Below are positions 56,801-64,000 of a stretch of DNA of 64,000 bases, piece after piece. The stretch comes from Alteromonas lipotrueae (GTDB taxonomy: Bacteria; Pseudomonadota; Gammaproteobacteria; Enterobacterales; Alteromonadaceae). The first letter of the stretch is position 1. The number at the start of each line of letters is the position of its first letter. Where the stretch lies: contig NZ_JAESDI010000005.1 of NCBI RefSeq assembly GCF_019249215.1, positions 276,361-340,360 of the forward strand, read 5' to 3'. The position numbers and the translations under genes are program-made. The notes beneath the pieces are model-generated. The model worked only from the letters and a program-made list of their open reading frames with translations. It was not told the origin of the DNA and did not search any database.

Positions 56801-58731
56801 TATTGTTCATCAGAATAAGCAGCGTAAATGCTAACGCCCGGCGCAGTTACCGACGGTGTTAGTGTGCTGATTGATGTATTAGGACCACGTGAAGAGAAGT
56901 CAGCCATAACATCAGCCGCGTCGTCGTCCACTGTTAATATGCCTTCAGATGCAGTGATTGACGCAGTATGGCCTTCACCTTCTGCCAACCATGAACGCAG
57001 CATATCACCGTTCGAGGCATCAACATGGATACCCGGGATAACATACGCATCGTTATTAACTGATGTTGCGCCATCTGCAAGGTTTGCTAGAACAAAACCC
57101 GCAGCGCCACCACTTGCAACGTTAGATGCTTTAGCTACACGAGCAATAGCACCACGGTCACAAACAACAATTTCACCCGCGAACGTATCTTCAGGGAAAG
57201 GCTCTAAACACTGAGCTGGATCGCCATCAGGATCGTTTGCATTGGTGTAATCACCTGCATAAACAATTGTACCCGATATCGCGCCAGAGTTACTCTTACC
57301 AGCGATAGCACCTAACTCAGTTGCACCACCAGTGAAAGAGATTTCTTTATCATACTCTACACTTCGACCGTGCGTAGAAGCACCAACAACGGTAATCCAC
57401 GGAGCGTGTTTCTCAGTTGTTTCTGGATCAGGGCCGCTATTGCCCGCAGATTGAGCAATAAAAATGCCCGCGTTGCGTGCATTCAACCATGCTGCGTTAA
57501 GCGAACCACTCCAAGGGTAGCCACCACCTGAAATTGAGAAGTTGATTACATCAACAATACCTGATTCAACCGCATCGTCTACCGCTGCAGCCATAGCCGC
57601 ACCAGTACAACCTGCATAGGTATCACCAGTGTTACCAGGTTGACATACTTGATAAGAAATAATGTTTGAGTGAGGGGCTACACCTGAAATTTGACCAAAG
57701 GTGAAACCAGTCGCAATACCATCACTGGCATTCACATCAAATTCAGCGGTAACTTCACCGACATCCACAAGAACGTTACCGGCGGCAGTACTCGCAGTAT
57801 GTGAACCGTGACCGTTGTAATCTTCACCAAAACGCATAGTGCCGTCTTGAGGGAAGATAGTGTCATCTGCGTATACGTCAGAGATAGACGGGTAGCTATA
57901 AATACCAATTAGCTTATCGTTACAACGAACTTCAGCTTCAACTGCACATTCACCTAAGTAAACATCGGCGCCAAGGGGGTTTGTGTGATCGTAACCATCA
58001 CCACCTACGTCAGCGAAAGAAGGGTGGTCACTGTTGATACCTGTATCAAGTACCGCAACAACTACGCCTTCACCCTGTCGACCTACACCACTTTCGTTAG
58101 CCGTGCCGTCCCATACTGCAGGTGCGCCAATTAAGATAGGGCCCGTGTCAGTATCAAGTTGATACACTTCATCACGTTCAACATTCTTAACGCCAGGCAA
58201 ACGAGCGATGGCTTCTGCCTCAGCGGGTGATACTTTTATCGCAATTGCATTCAGTGCATATTTATATTCTGCTATTGTCTCTAAAGAACCTACAGTAGAC
58301 TCAGCTTTAGCAATAACTTCTGCTTGTTTCTTCTCTAGGTAAGAAGCATATGCCTTTACTTCTGGAAGCGAGGCGTCTAAGCGTTTGCTAGCAGACGATT
58401 TAGATCGTGTTACAGAAACTTGTTTCTTAAGTTGGGGGTTAGTAGCTTCTAAACCTTCAACACCACCATCGTAGCTCGCAACTGCATCGTCAGAAAGATG
58501 TACAAAGTAAATGTAATCTTTATTTTCGAGTCCTTTCTCAGCGGTGTAGAGTGTTTTTGGTGTGGAAACTGATTTAGTGTTCTTGTACTTATTTATCGAT
58601 GTCGCTTTAACTGCTTTGAGTTGATCAGCAGTTACAGAAAACGATTCGTTTGCAGATGATAGCTCTGCAGCTGAATGCATTGACATCGACATTAGTGCAG
58701 CAGATACAGCTAACGTCACTTTATTATTCAC
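53848..58731 (-). CDS. Large secreted S8 (subtilisin-like) protease with GlyGly-CTERM tail
   Basis: The 1627-residue product is a secreted multi-domain serine protease. It has a signal peptide (residues 1-22, LAVSAALMSMSMHSAA), an I9-type propeptide region (to about 190), and the S8 domain with Asp in AVLDTGINSDHPSF (near 229), His in NGHGSHTAS (near 308) and Ser in GTSMSGPHVAG (near 660). A PA-type insert lies between (near 480-600). Later come beta-sandwich repeats with cadherin/Ig-like features and a final GGSMGWLTLLLVPVMYLRRR signal. That tail is the GlyGly-CTERM sorting motif, usually cut by rhombosortase. I chose GTG 58731: GGAGG lies 6 bases before it. The longer frame to 58824 has no such site and an odd basic leader. 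Confidence 0.88.
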   Translation of the reverse strand: MNNKVTLAVSAALMSMSMHSAAELSSANESFSVTADQLKAVKATSINKYKNTKSVSTPKTLYTAEKGLENKDYIYFVHLSDDAVASYDGGVEGLEATNPQLKKQVSVTRSKSSASKRLDASLPEVKAYASYLEKKQAEVIAKAESTVGSLETIAEYKYALNAIAIKVSPAEAEAIARLPGVKNVERDEVYQLDTDTGPILIGAPAVWDGTANESGVGRQGEGVVVAVLDTGINSDHPSFADVGGDGYDHTNPLGADVYLGECAVEAEVRCNDKLIGIYSYPSISDVYADDTIFPQDGTMRFGEDYNGHGSHTASTAAGNVLVDVGEVTAEFDVNASDGIATGFTFGQISGVAPHSNIISYQVCQPGNTGDTYAGCTGAAMAAAVDDAVESGIVDVINFSISGGGYPWSGSLNAAWLNARNAGIFIAQSAGNSGPDPETTEKHAPWITVVGASTHGRSVEYDKEISFTGGATELGAIAGKSNSGAISGTIVYAGDYTNANDPDGDPAQCLEPFPEDTFAGEIVVCDRGAIARVAKASNVASGGAAGFVLANLADGATSVNNDAYVIPGIHVDASNGDMLRSWLAEGEGHTASITASEGILTVDDDAADVMADFSSRGPNTSISTLTPSVTAPGVSIYAAYSDEQYGQDSTGSAPADYAYLQGTSMSGPHVAGAAALVRHEKPSWTPDQVRSALMMTATTDVLKEDGETAADWFDMGAGRIEVDLAVQSGLVMDETDANYASADPALGGEPRTLNLPSVTDDNCVGSCTWTRTVTATKDGSWSVDGVGISDGIEITVTPATFDLTAGQSQELTIEIDAFRAESDVWSFGQINLVSGSSPDLHLPVSIVASNGNLPDEIDFEAHRNQDSYLLEDVMAVEITDLQVTSYGLTKATKVEGMVAQDSDNSDYLDDLEDGLHITQIEVPEGTLRLVAATIDTTSPDLDLRVVFDANADGIPQEDEEVGISATASSEEYVSVEMPAAGSYWVIVQNWAASSDEEGFEDSFVLAHAMVDNQAGEGLTIDAPSAIPQLTEFDVRFTWDLTDAVEGDIYVGAVSMGTDADNVDNLGVIPVDIVRAEDDVYVTAESEERVLPGEEATFYVNVLPNFTTEDRDYEISLTLPDNVTLVEGSLSHDGVATENTLSWSITQESLLGATPSYEITTNATDAFCANPDFGQGGGYIDLAAFGVGMDDTLDGDTVDGTYSLPAYFLGSMYSAVTVTDDGFVTLGTAISSPWVNQDLPDVADPNGVIAPLWRDQEFDVANGTGVSVASAGAAYTIIEWDNMRFWGLSEDFADIADYQIVFFNEPTEGQPNIVFSYDNVTHDLGSILPVTIGYEDIDGATGQAPYYTPYSQDFFDANFDAEIVSGTQICMYLDDVDSSPTQLAYTVMVNADDEGGAIQMMAMSEVTNIPGAASAVSETYEGLQVEGPPAVTIDGMTVATLEIVELMELNLPGLVEEPNGDAVDITWKQVEGPAAIIAGAGIQEAILVAPEVTEDTLIVLELTATDSNGNTSMATANVTVKDNLPPVINISAPFTVEEGESITVSATATDPEGDDVTFTINDIPGSSLTTTAPKTNSTTTVQFEVVAFDGLNTTTETVTVSVTDKSGGSMGWLTLLLVPVMYLRRRKMK

Positions 58732-59245
58732 AGGTAACCTCCGTCGGCCTGTTTTTGGGATTTTCCCTGGATGGATGAAATTTTTTATTTTTATTGGCTT
58801 TGTTGATCCAATTTTCTTTGTCATAGCAATGACAATAATATTTCTAGCACAATTTTTTTCACTTTGTAATGAATATTAAACATTAATGTGAATTACACAT
58901 GTTGTTACATTTGGTCATACTTTTTAATTTGATATTAGTTAAAAAAAAGGGGAGGAAATCGGCTATACAGCAGCCAATTCAGTAATAAAACCCTGTCTTC
59001 TATCTAAGACCTTTACACCATAATTTACAAACAAATACCTTCTTTTTATCCTTTTATTAGCATTGATTTAACATGCATGGCGATTATTAGGATATTAGTA
59101 CTAGTAAAATTAGATATTGAGAATTTTCATCATATTTAGTCGATAAAGCGCTACTGAAATAGCACAACGCCACCAACATTCTTCTACTAGCATAGTGAAC
59201 ATAGCAATCTCGCTTTCGAATCCTTCAAATTGCAGGGAGATTATT
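58732..59245. other. AT-rich intergenic region between the protease and bkd genes
   Basis: Over 500 bases separate the two divergent starts chosen here. The region is AT-rich, with poly-A and poly-T runs, and should hold both promoters, but no clear box pair or inverted repeat was recognised. The part from 58732 to 58824 is the possible N-terminal extension of the protease frame, and 59195 to 59245 that of the bkd E1-alpha frame. No RNA gene was seen. Confidence 0.4.
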
Positions 59246-60433
59246 GTGGAAGATAGAAATCATCTCGGAAAAATTAAAACAACAAACAGGGTTGAAGTTA
59301 TCGGTAATGGGTTAATTGATATTCCCATGCTGCAATTGCTAAAACCAGATGGAAGTGAGCATGAAAGTGCACAACTTCCAGAGCTTGATAAAACACTGGC
59401 GTTAAAAATTCACGACACCATGGAATACATCAGAATACTTGATGAGAGAATGGTGGCGGCGCAGCGCCAAGGTAGAATTAGTTTTTATTTAGCAAGTACT
59501 GGGGAAGAAGCCGCAGCCGTTGCTAGCGCTGCAGCATTATCACCCAACGACATGATCATGAGTCAATACCGTGAACAGGGGGCGCTTGCCTTTAGAGGCT
59601 ATACAACTGATCAATTCATGAATCAAATGTTCAGCAACAAAGCCGACCCTAATAAAGGTAGGCAGATGCCTATCCATTATGGTGATAAAGCGCTTAATTT
59701 TATGACCATATCTTCTCCCTTAGGTACCCAAATACCACAAGCATCAGGTTATGCCTATGGGCAGAAAATGGCAGGCAACGAAGCCATCACTATTTGTTAC
59801 TTTGGCGAAGGCGCAGCCTCGGAAGGGGATTTCCATGCGGGCGTAAATATGGCCGCAGTACTCAATTGCCCGGTTATCTTTTTCTGTCGTAACAATGGGT
59901 ATGCCATTTCAACGCCTTCAGAGGAACAGTTTGCTGGTGATGGCATTGCATCACGAGGAATTGGCTATGGGGTAAAAACGATTCGTGTAGATGGTAATGA
60001 CCCCTTAGCGGTATTCGCTGCGACGCAGGAAGCACGCCGTATAGCGTTAGCTGAAATGTGCCCAGTATTAATTGAAGCCATGACCTACCGACTTGCCGCT
60101 CACTCCACGTCTGATGATCCTACGGGCTATCGTTCTAGAGATGAAGAAGATAAATGGCGTGCAAAAGATCCAATCGCCCGAATGGCAAATTGGCTTACTC
60201 ATAAAGGTTGGTTTGATGAAAAGCAAAACAAAGCCAAGGTAGATCAAGCGCGTCAAGACGTACTTGCGGCATTGAAAGTCAGTGAGACCATACCTATTTG
60301 CGGCATAGAGGAAATAGTTGAAGATGTTTATGACAGTGTGCCTTGGCATTTACAAGATCAGCTTACTTCGCTAAAAGCTCATATTAAACAGTACCCTAAA
60401 AAATATCCTAAAACGTCTGGGAGTGTTCGCTAA
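59246..60433 (+). CDS. bkdA1: Branched-chain 2-oxoacid dehydrogenase E1 component, alpha subunit
   Basis: The 395-residue subunit binds thiamine diphosphate with the beta subunit and decarboxylates 2-oxo acids from Val, Leu and Ile. Branched-chain character shows in [19 protein letters not shown] and GRQMPIHYG (about residues 100-150). The ThDP motif begins [13 protein letters not shown] (about 205) and ends CRNNGYAIS. The phosphorylation-loop region [17 protein letters not shown] is also typical. GTG 59246 has AGGGAGA at a good distance. The frame from 59195 adds 17 residues. It overlaps the beta subunit by TAATG, so the operon is tight. Confidence 0.9.
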   Translation: MEDRNHLGKIKTTNRVEVIGNGLIDIPMLQLLKPDGSEHESAQLPELDKTLALKIHDTMEYIRILDERMVAAQRQGRISFYLASTGEEAAAVASAAALSPNDMIMSQYREQGALAFRGYTTDQFMNQMFSNKADPNKGRQMPIHYGDKALNFMTISSPLGTQIPQASGYAYGQKMAGNEAITICYFGEGAASEGDFHAGVNMAAVLNCPVIFFCRNNGYAISTPSEEQFAGDGIASRGIGYGVKTIRVDGNDPLAVFAATQEARRIALAEMCPVLIEAMTYRLAAHSTSDDPTGYRSRDEEDKWRAKDPIARMANWLTHKGWFDEKQNKAKVDQARQDVLAALKVSETIPICGIEEIVEDVYDSVPWHLQDQLTSLKAHIKQYPKKYPKTSGSVR

Positions 60434-61410
60434 TGGCTAAAATGAACTTACTACAGGCAATTAATAACGCGCTGATTACTGCCATGACAGCCGAAGAAAA
60501 AGTAATGGTGTTTGGTGAAGACGTGGGCCATTTTGGTGGTGTCTTTAGAGCTACCAGTCATCTGCAAGAGAAATTTGGCAAAGGCAGGTGTTTTAATACG
60601 CCGCTTACCGAACAGGGCATTATTGGATTCGCAAACGGCCTTGCATCACAAGGCGCTTACCCAGTTGCTGAAATTCAGTTCGGAGATTACATCTTTCCGG
60701 CCTTTGATCAAATTGTAAACGAAACAGCTAAGTGGCGTTACCGTTCAGGCGGGCAATTTGATGTGGGTGGACTTACCATTCGCACGCCTTATGGTGGTGG
60801 AATATCGGGTGGTCATTATCACAGCCAATCGCCAGAGGCATTTTTCGCCCACTGCGCAGGTTTAAAAGTGGTTATTCCACGAGATCCATATCAGGCTAAA
60901 GGTCTGCTTCTAGCGTCTATTCGTGATAAAAACCCGGTGCTGTTTCTTGAGCCAAAACGTTTATATCGCGCGTCTATTGCCGATGTACCTGAAGAAGATT
61001 ATGAACTGCCTCTCGGTAAAGCCGATTTAGTACAAGAGGGCACAGATATCACCCTATTAGGGTGGGGGGCACAAATTGAGATTTTGCAGAAAGCAGCTGA
61101 AATGGCGCTAGATGATGGCGTGTCGTGTGAAATTATCGATTTGCGCTCAATCTTACCGTGGGATGCCGAAGCGGTAATCAATTCTGTGATGAAAACCGGT
61201 CGACTTCTTATAAATCATGAAGCGCCGCTCACTGGCGGCTTCGCGAGCGAAATTGCCGCCACTATCCAAGAAAAATGCTTTTTGTATCTAGAAGCGCCTA
61301 TTACTCGTGTTTGTGGTTTAGATACACCTTATCCACTTGCCCATGAAACTGAATATATGCCTGATGAAACTAAAACCTACGAAGCGATCAAGCGCTCGTT
61401 ACATTATTAA
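60433..61410 (+). CDS. bkdA2: Branched-chain 2-oxoacid dehydrogenase E1 component, beta subunit
   Basis: The 325-residue protein is the transketolase-like beta subunit of the E1 heterotetramer. Motifs are [20 protein letters not shown] (about residue 22), [20 protein letters not shown] (about 52), [17 protein letters not shown] and [19 protein letters not shown], characteristic of branched-chain E1 beta. With the alpha subunit it forms the ThDP site at the interface. It starts at the stop of the alpha gene and ends 15 bases before the E2 gene. Confidence 0.94.
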   Translation: MAKMNLLQAINNALITAMTAEEKVMVFGEDVGHFGGVFRATSHLQEKFGKGRCFNTPLTEQGIIGFANGLASQGAYPVAEIQFGDYIFPAFDQIVNETAKWRYRSGGQFDVGGLTIRTPYGGGISGGHYHSQSPEAFFAHCAGLKVVIPRDPYQAKGLLLASIRDKNPVLFLEPKRLYRASIADVPEEDYELPLGKADLVQEGTDITLLGWGAQIEILQKAAEMALDDGVSCEIIDLRSILPWDAEAVINSVMKTGRLLINHEAPLTGGFASEIAATIQEKCFLYLEAPITRVCGLDTPYPLAHETEYMPDETKTYEAIKRSLHY

Positions 61411-61425
61411 AAGGGAGCCAATAAT

Positions 61426-62799
61426 ATGAATATAGATTTTATTTTACCTGATATTGGCGAAGGTATTGTTGAGTGTGAAATCGTCAAGTGGAACGTTAAA
61501 GAAGGGGATGTTATTGCTGAAGACCAAAGTGTGGTTGAAGTGATGACAGATAAAGCTGTGGTAGAAATTCCTGCTAAGCATTCAGGCACGGTACATAAGC
61601 TTTATTATAAACAAGGTGATATTGCAGAAGTGCATAGCCCACTATTTGCACTTGATACTGATGAAAACGCTAGTGAAGGCCATCAAAACAGCGCCGATGA
61701 CGCAACGGATGATGCTACAGATGAACAAGAAGGAAATGCAGAAAAGGTAAACGATAATTCACACCATACCGCAACGCCTTTAAAAAGTAGTGCAAATGGG
61801 CAACCGAACGCAGCCATTAATGAAAAATGGCAAGATGGGGATTTTGAGCCTCCTATTTCTATCCCTGGAAAGGTTCTGGCAAGCCCTGCAGTACGTCGCA
61901 TTGCCAGAGAGCACGAGATTGATTTACTTGCCGTTGCTGGCACAGGTAAAAAAGGACGTATTTTAAAACATGATGTCAGCAACGTTAGCGCGACCAGCCT
62001 AAGCACAAATAGTATTGAAAGTTCCACAACATCTAATGCCATAGGTAAGGCAAATAATGTGTTGCGCTCTGAAATGAATAACGCAGCGAGCGAATCAAGC
62101 TATACCGAAAAAGTGCGAGGCATTCGTGCGGCTATGGCAAAACAAATGGTAGCATCGGTAAATACCATTCCTCATTTTACGGTGAGCGATGAAGTTAGAA
62201 TGGACAAGCTAATTGCCTTGCGACAGTCTCTGAAGCCCATGTTTGAAGCAAAAGGCGTGAAGCTCAGCTTTATGCCATTTTTTGTAAAAGCATTGTCGTT
62301 GGCGTTAAATGAGTTTCCAATCATTAACAGCCAATTAAACGAAGACGGCACTGAGCTTACTTATTTTAATCATCATAATATCGGTTTTGCCGTTGACGCT
62401 AAAATTGGCCTTTTGGTGCCCAACATTAAAGGCGTAGAACATCTGTCATTGTTCGACATAGCCCAGCAAATGCATACCACTATCGAGCAAGCTCGCGAAG
62501 GTAAATTAAGCGGGGATGCACTTAAAGGTGGCACTATCAGCATTTCAAATATTGGCGCTATTGGTGGTATTACGGCTACACCGGTTATCAATAAGCCTGA
62601 AGCTGCTATTGTCGCGCTAGGTAAGACACAAAAGCTTCCTCGCTTCGCCGCTGACGGAAGTGTTGAAGCACATAACATTATGATGGTGAATTGGTCTGGC
62701 GACCACCGCATTATTGATGGGGCCACTATGGTTCGCTTCAATAATCTGTGGTCTGGCTTCATTGAAGCGCCAGAAACCATGCTAATGCATTTGAAATAG
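61426..62799 (+). CDS. bkdB: Branched-chain 2-oxoacid dehydrogenase E2 (lipoyl acyltransferase)
   Basis: The 457-residue E2 has one N-terminal lipoyl domain (residues 1-78, lipoyl Lys in EVMTDKAVVE), an acidic linker (about 80-140), and a peripheral subunit-binding domain (LASPAVRRIAREHEIDLL, about 148-182). A second linker and the catalytic acyltransferase domain follow (about 225-457), with the active-site His in SGDHRIIDGATMV. It transfers the branched acyl group to CoA, giving isovaleryl-CoA and related products. No E3 gene follows in this window, so the lipoamide dehydrogenase must come from elsewhere. A hairpin follows the gene. Confidence 0.94.
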   Translation: MNIDFILPDIGEGIVECEIVKWNVKEGDVIAEDQSVVEVMTDKAVVEIPAKHSGTVHKLYYKQGDIAEVHSPLFALDTDENASEGHQNSADDATDDATDEQEGNAEKVNDNSHHTATPLKSSANGQPNAAINEKWQDGDFEPPISIPGKVLASPAVRRIAREHEIDLLAVAGTGKKGRILKHDVSNVSATSLSTNSIESSTTSNAIGKANNVLRSEMNNAASESSYTEKVRGIRAAMAKQMVASVNTIPHFTVSDEVRMDKLIALRQSLKPMFEAKGVKLSFMPFFVKALSLALNEFPIINSQLNEDGTELTYFNHHNIGFAVDAKIGLLVPNIKGVEHLSLFDIAQQMHTTIEQAREGKLSGDALKGGTISISNIGAIGGITATPVINKPEAAIVALGKTQKLPRFAADGSVEAHNIMMVNWSGDHRIIDGATMVRFNNLWSGFIEAPETMLMHLK

Positions 62800-62813
62800 T
62801 GATAGGTTTTTAT

Positions 62814-62830
62814 GTGGGCCGCAGGCCCAC
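62814..62830. repeat. Hairpin downstream of the bkd operon
   Basis: GTGGGCC (62814-62820) and GGCCCAC (62824-62830) form a 7-bp GC-rich stem with a GCA loop, 15 bases after the E2 stop. No T run follows, so it may be an mRNA-end stabiliser and not a classical intrinsic terminator. Confidence 0.5.
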
Positions 62831-63077
62831 AGCCTGATGAAAGGCAGTACGTAAATATAAGTACGGTAAAATATGTTCATAAATAGAAATTTTGCTAATT
62901 ACCGTGTTTTATTCACTGGGCACTTTTAATAGTTCTTATTCACGGAGAGCTTATTTATAGGGCATTTATTTAACAGGGAACGGGCTGTCGGGCTTGTGTG
63001 GATGTTAACCCAAGCGTTATTATTAGCTACTAAACTACATTTTCATGCGCAGTATGCGCGTCAACTTATGGTATATC

Positions 63078-63929
63078 GTGCTTAGCTATCAACATGCATT
63101 TCATGCCGGCAACCACGCCGACGTTATTAAACACCTTTGTTGGATGGGCGTAATAAGCCATCTAAAGAAAAAAAATAAGCCTTTCACCCTTTATGATACG
63201 CATAGTGGGGCTGGGCTTTATCAACTCGATGATGCCTTAGCATCTAAAAATAAAGAGTATGAGTCTGGTGTAGACAAACTGGCAAACATATCGGCAAATT
63301 CGCCTTTGTTGCAATCCTATTTGTCGCTATGTAACGCGTTTTTAAGTGATAGATGTTACCCAGGTTCACCGGCTATTAGCGCCAAACTTAAACGTGATAT
63401 CGATGTGCTGCACCTTATGGAGTTACATCCTGCTGAACACGAAAAACTAGATGATGCCATGTGGCAAATTGGCGATAGCCAAAGCCATGTCCATCACAGG
63501 GATGGGTATGAAGGCTTAATTGCACTCACGCCACCATCTCCTAATCGTGGCGCGGTATTAATCGATCCGCCTTACGAGAAGGTTTCTGAATATCAAGATG
63601 TCATTAGCGCTGTGAAAAAAGTATTAGCACGTTGGCAGCAAGCACAAATGGTAGTGTGGTATCCGTTACTATCAGCGCGAGCAGGGGCTAAAAGTGGGGC
63701 TAGCCAGCAGATGTGCCAGTCGTTATCGGCACTGGGTAAGCCTTGTTTCACTATTGAACTTACCGTTGAAGAAAATACCGCCGATGCGGGCATGTATGGT
63801 TCTGGCTTATGTGTCATCAATCCACCTTGGCAACTTGATGTCAATATGCGTGAAGCCCTTGATGAGATTACGCCGCTGTTAGGAAGCAATGCCGCCTATA
63901 CGTTGACATGGTTAACTACCGAAGATTAA
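63078..63929 (+). CDS. rlmJ: 23S rRNA (adenine(2030)-N6)-methyltransferase
   Basis: The 283-residue protein matches RlmJ. It begins with LSYQHAFHAGNHADVIKHLC, the strongly conserved N-terminus, has the SAM site region TLYDTHSGAGLYQLDD (about residues 38-53), and the N6-adenine MTase motif DPPYEKVSEY (about 173). I chose GTG 63078, which gives the family start; ATGs upstream add 11 residues without homology. No strong ribosome binding site is seen. It stands alone after the bkd operon. The remaining 71 bases to the window end show nothing. Confidence 0.92.
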   Translation: MLSYQHAFHAGNHADVIKHLCWMGVISHLKKKNKPFTLYDTHSGAGLYQLDDALASKNKEYESGVDKLANISANSPLLQSYLSLCNAFLSDRCYPGSPAISAKLKRDIDVLHLMELHPAEHEKLDDAMWQIGDSQSHVHHRDGYEGLIALTPPSPNRGAVLIDPPYEKVSEYQDVISAVKKVLARWQQAQMVVWYPLLSARAGAKSGASQQMCQSLSALGKPCFTIELTVEENTADAGMYGSGLCVINPPWQLDVNMREALDEITPLLGSNAAYTLTWLTTED

Positions 63930-64000
63930 TACCTTTAGCTAGAAGGTATAAACAAAAAGCTAAAAAGTGTTTCTAAGCACATAAGTGTAAACAAGAAGAG

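Noticed and set aside
62814..62830. Intrinsic terminator for the bkd operon
   Set aside because: The stem is good but there is no T run on either strand, so it is listed only as a hairpin.

Overview
The window looks like a chromosome segment from a marine gammaproteobacterium of the Alteromonas/Paraglaciecola type. This rests on gene content: trhO, rluF, cysB, sdaA, pabB, rmuC, rlmJ, an S8 protease with a GlyGly-CTERM tail, and a branched-chain 2-oxoacid dehydrogenase operon. It is a judgement from protein resemblance, not from a search. The window has two housekeeping flanks (about 1-4 kb and 39.2-64 kb) around a catabolic island of about 35 kb (4.08-39.17 kb). No rRNA, tRNA, transposase, integrase or CRISPR array was seen.

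Left flank (1-4.05 kb): the start of a response regulator, an unassigned gene, trhO (tRNA U34 hydroxylase), a small EF-hand protein, rluF (23S rRNA pseudouridine synthase) and two small membrane proteins.

Catabolic island (4.08-39.17 kb): an AraC-type regulator with a cupin sensor domain stands at each end, and a NodD-like LysR regulator lies in the middle. Almost every enzyme gene is on the minus strand. Block A (7.2-19.7 kb) encodes an outer-membrane DUF1302 barrel, a DUF1329 protein, an alpha/beta hydrolase, a type I extradiol-like dioxygenase, an MFS carrier, a periplasmic BNR protein, an RND/MMPL transporter, a Rieske ferredoxin, a class A flavin monooxygenase and a cupin. Block B (20.8-28.9 kb) encodes a fumarylacetoacetase-like hydrolase, a second cupin of the same family, a short-chain dehydrogenase and the leucine/isoprenoid set mccB - hydratase - mccA - HMG-CoA lyase, without an isovaleryl-CoA dehydrogenase. 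Block C (29.1-37.7 kb) encodes two FAD-linked oxidases with an Fe-S CCG protein between them, an acyl-CoA ligase, an aldehyde dehydrogenase and an NmrA-like reductase. A CrtI/PYROXD2-like flavoprotein with a 79-residue overlapping partner faces the left AraC gene. Blocks A and B start from two related promoters that share a long inverted-repeat operator. The inferred job is uptake and breakdown of a hydrophobic, probably aromatic or prenylated compound to 3-methylcrotonyl-CoA and then acetoacetate plus acetyl-CoA. The true substrate cannot be read from sequence. The right edge is marked by the C-terminal stump of an IclR regulator.

Right flank (39.2-64 kb): a DEAD-box helicase; a 3-oxoacid CoA-transferase pair (scoAB) with a divergent LysR gene, which could consume acetoacetate made by the island; an unassigned membrane-anchored protein; a sensor kinase; cysB; sdaA; nudL-pabB; a class I fumarase; rmuC; a giant secreted subtilase; the bkd E1alpha-E1beta-E2 operon; and rlmJ. 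Intrinsic terminators with clear stems separate several of these units.
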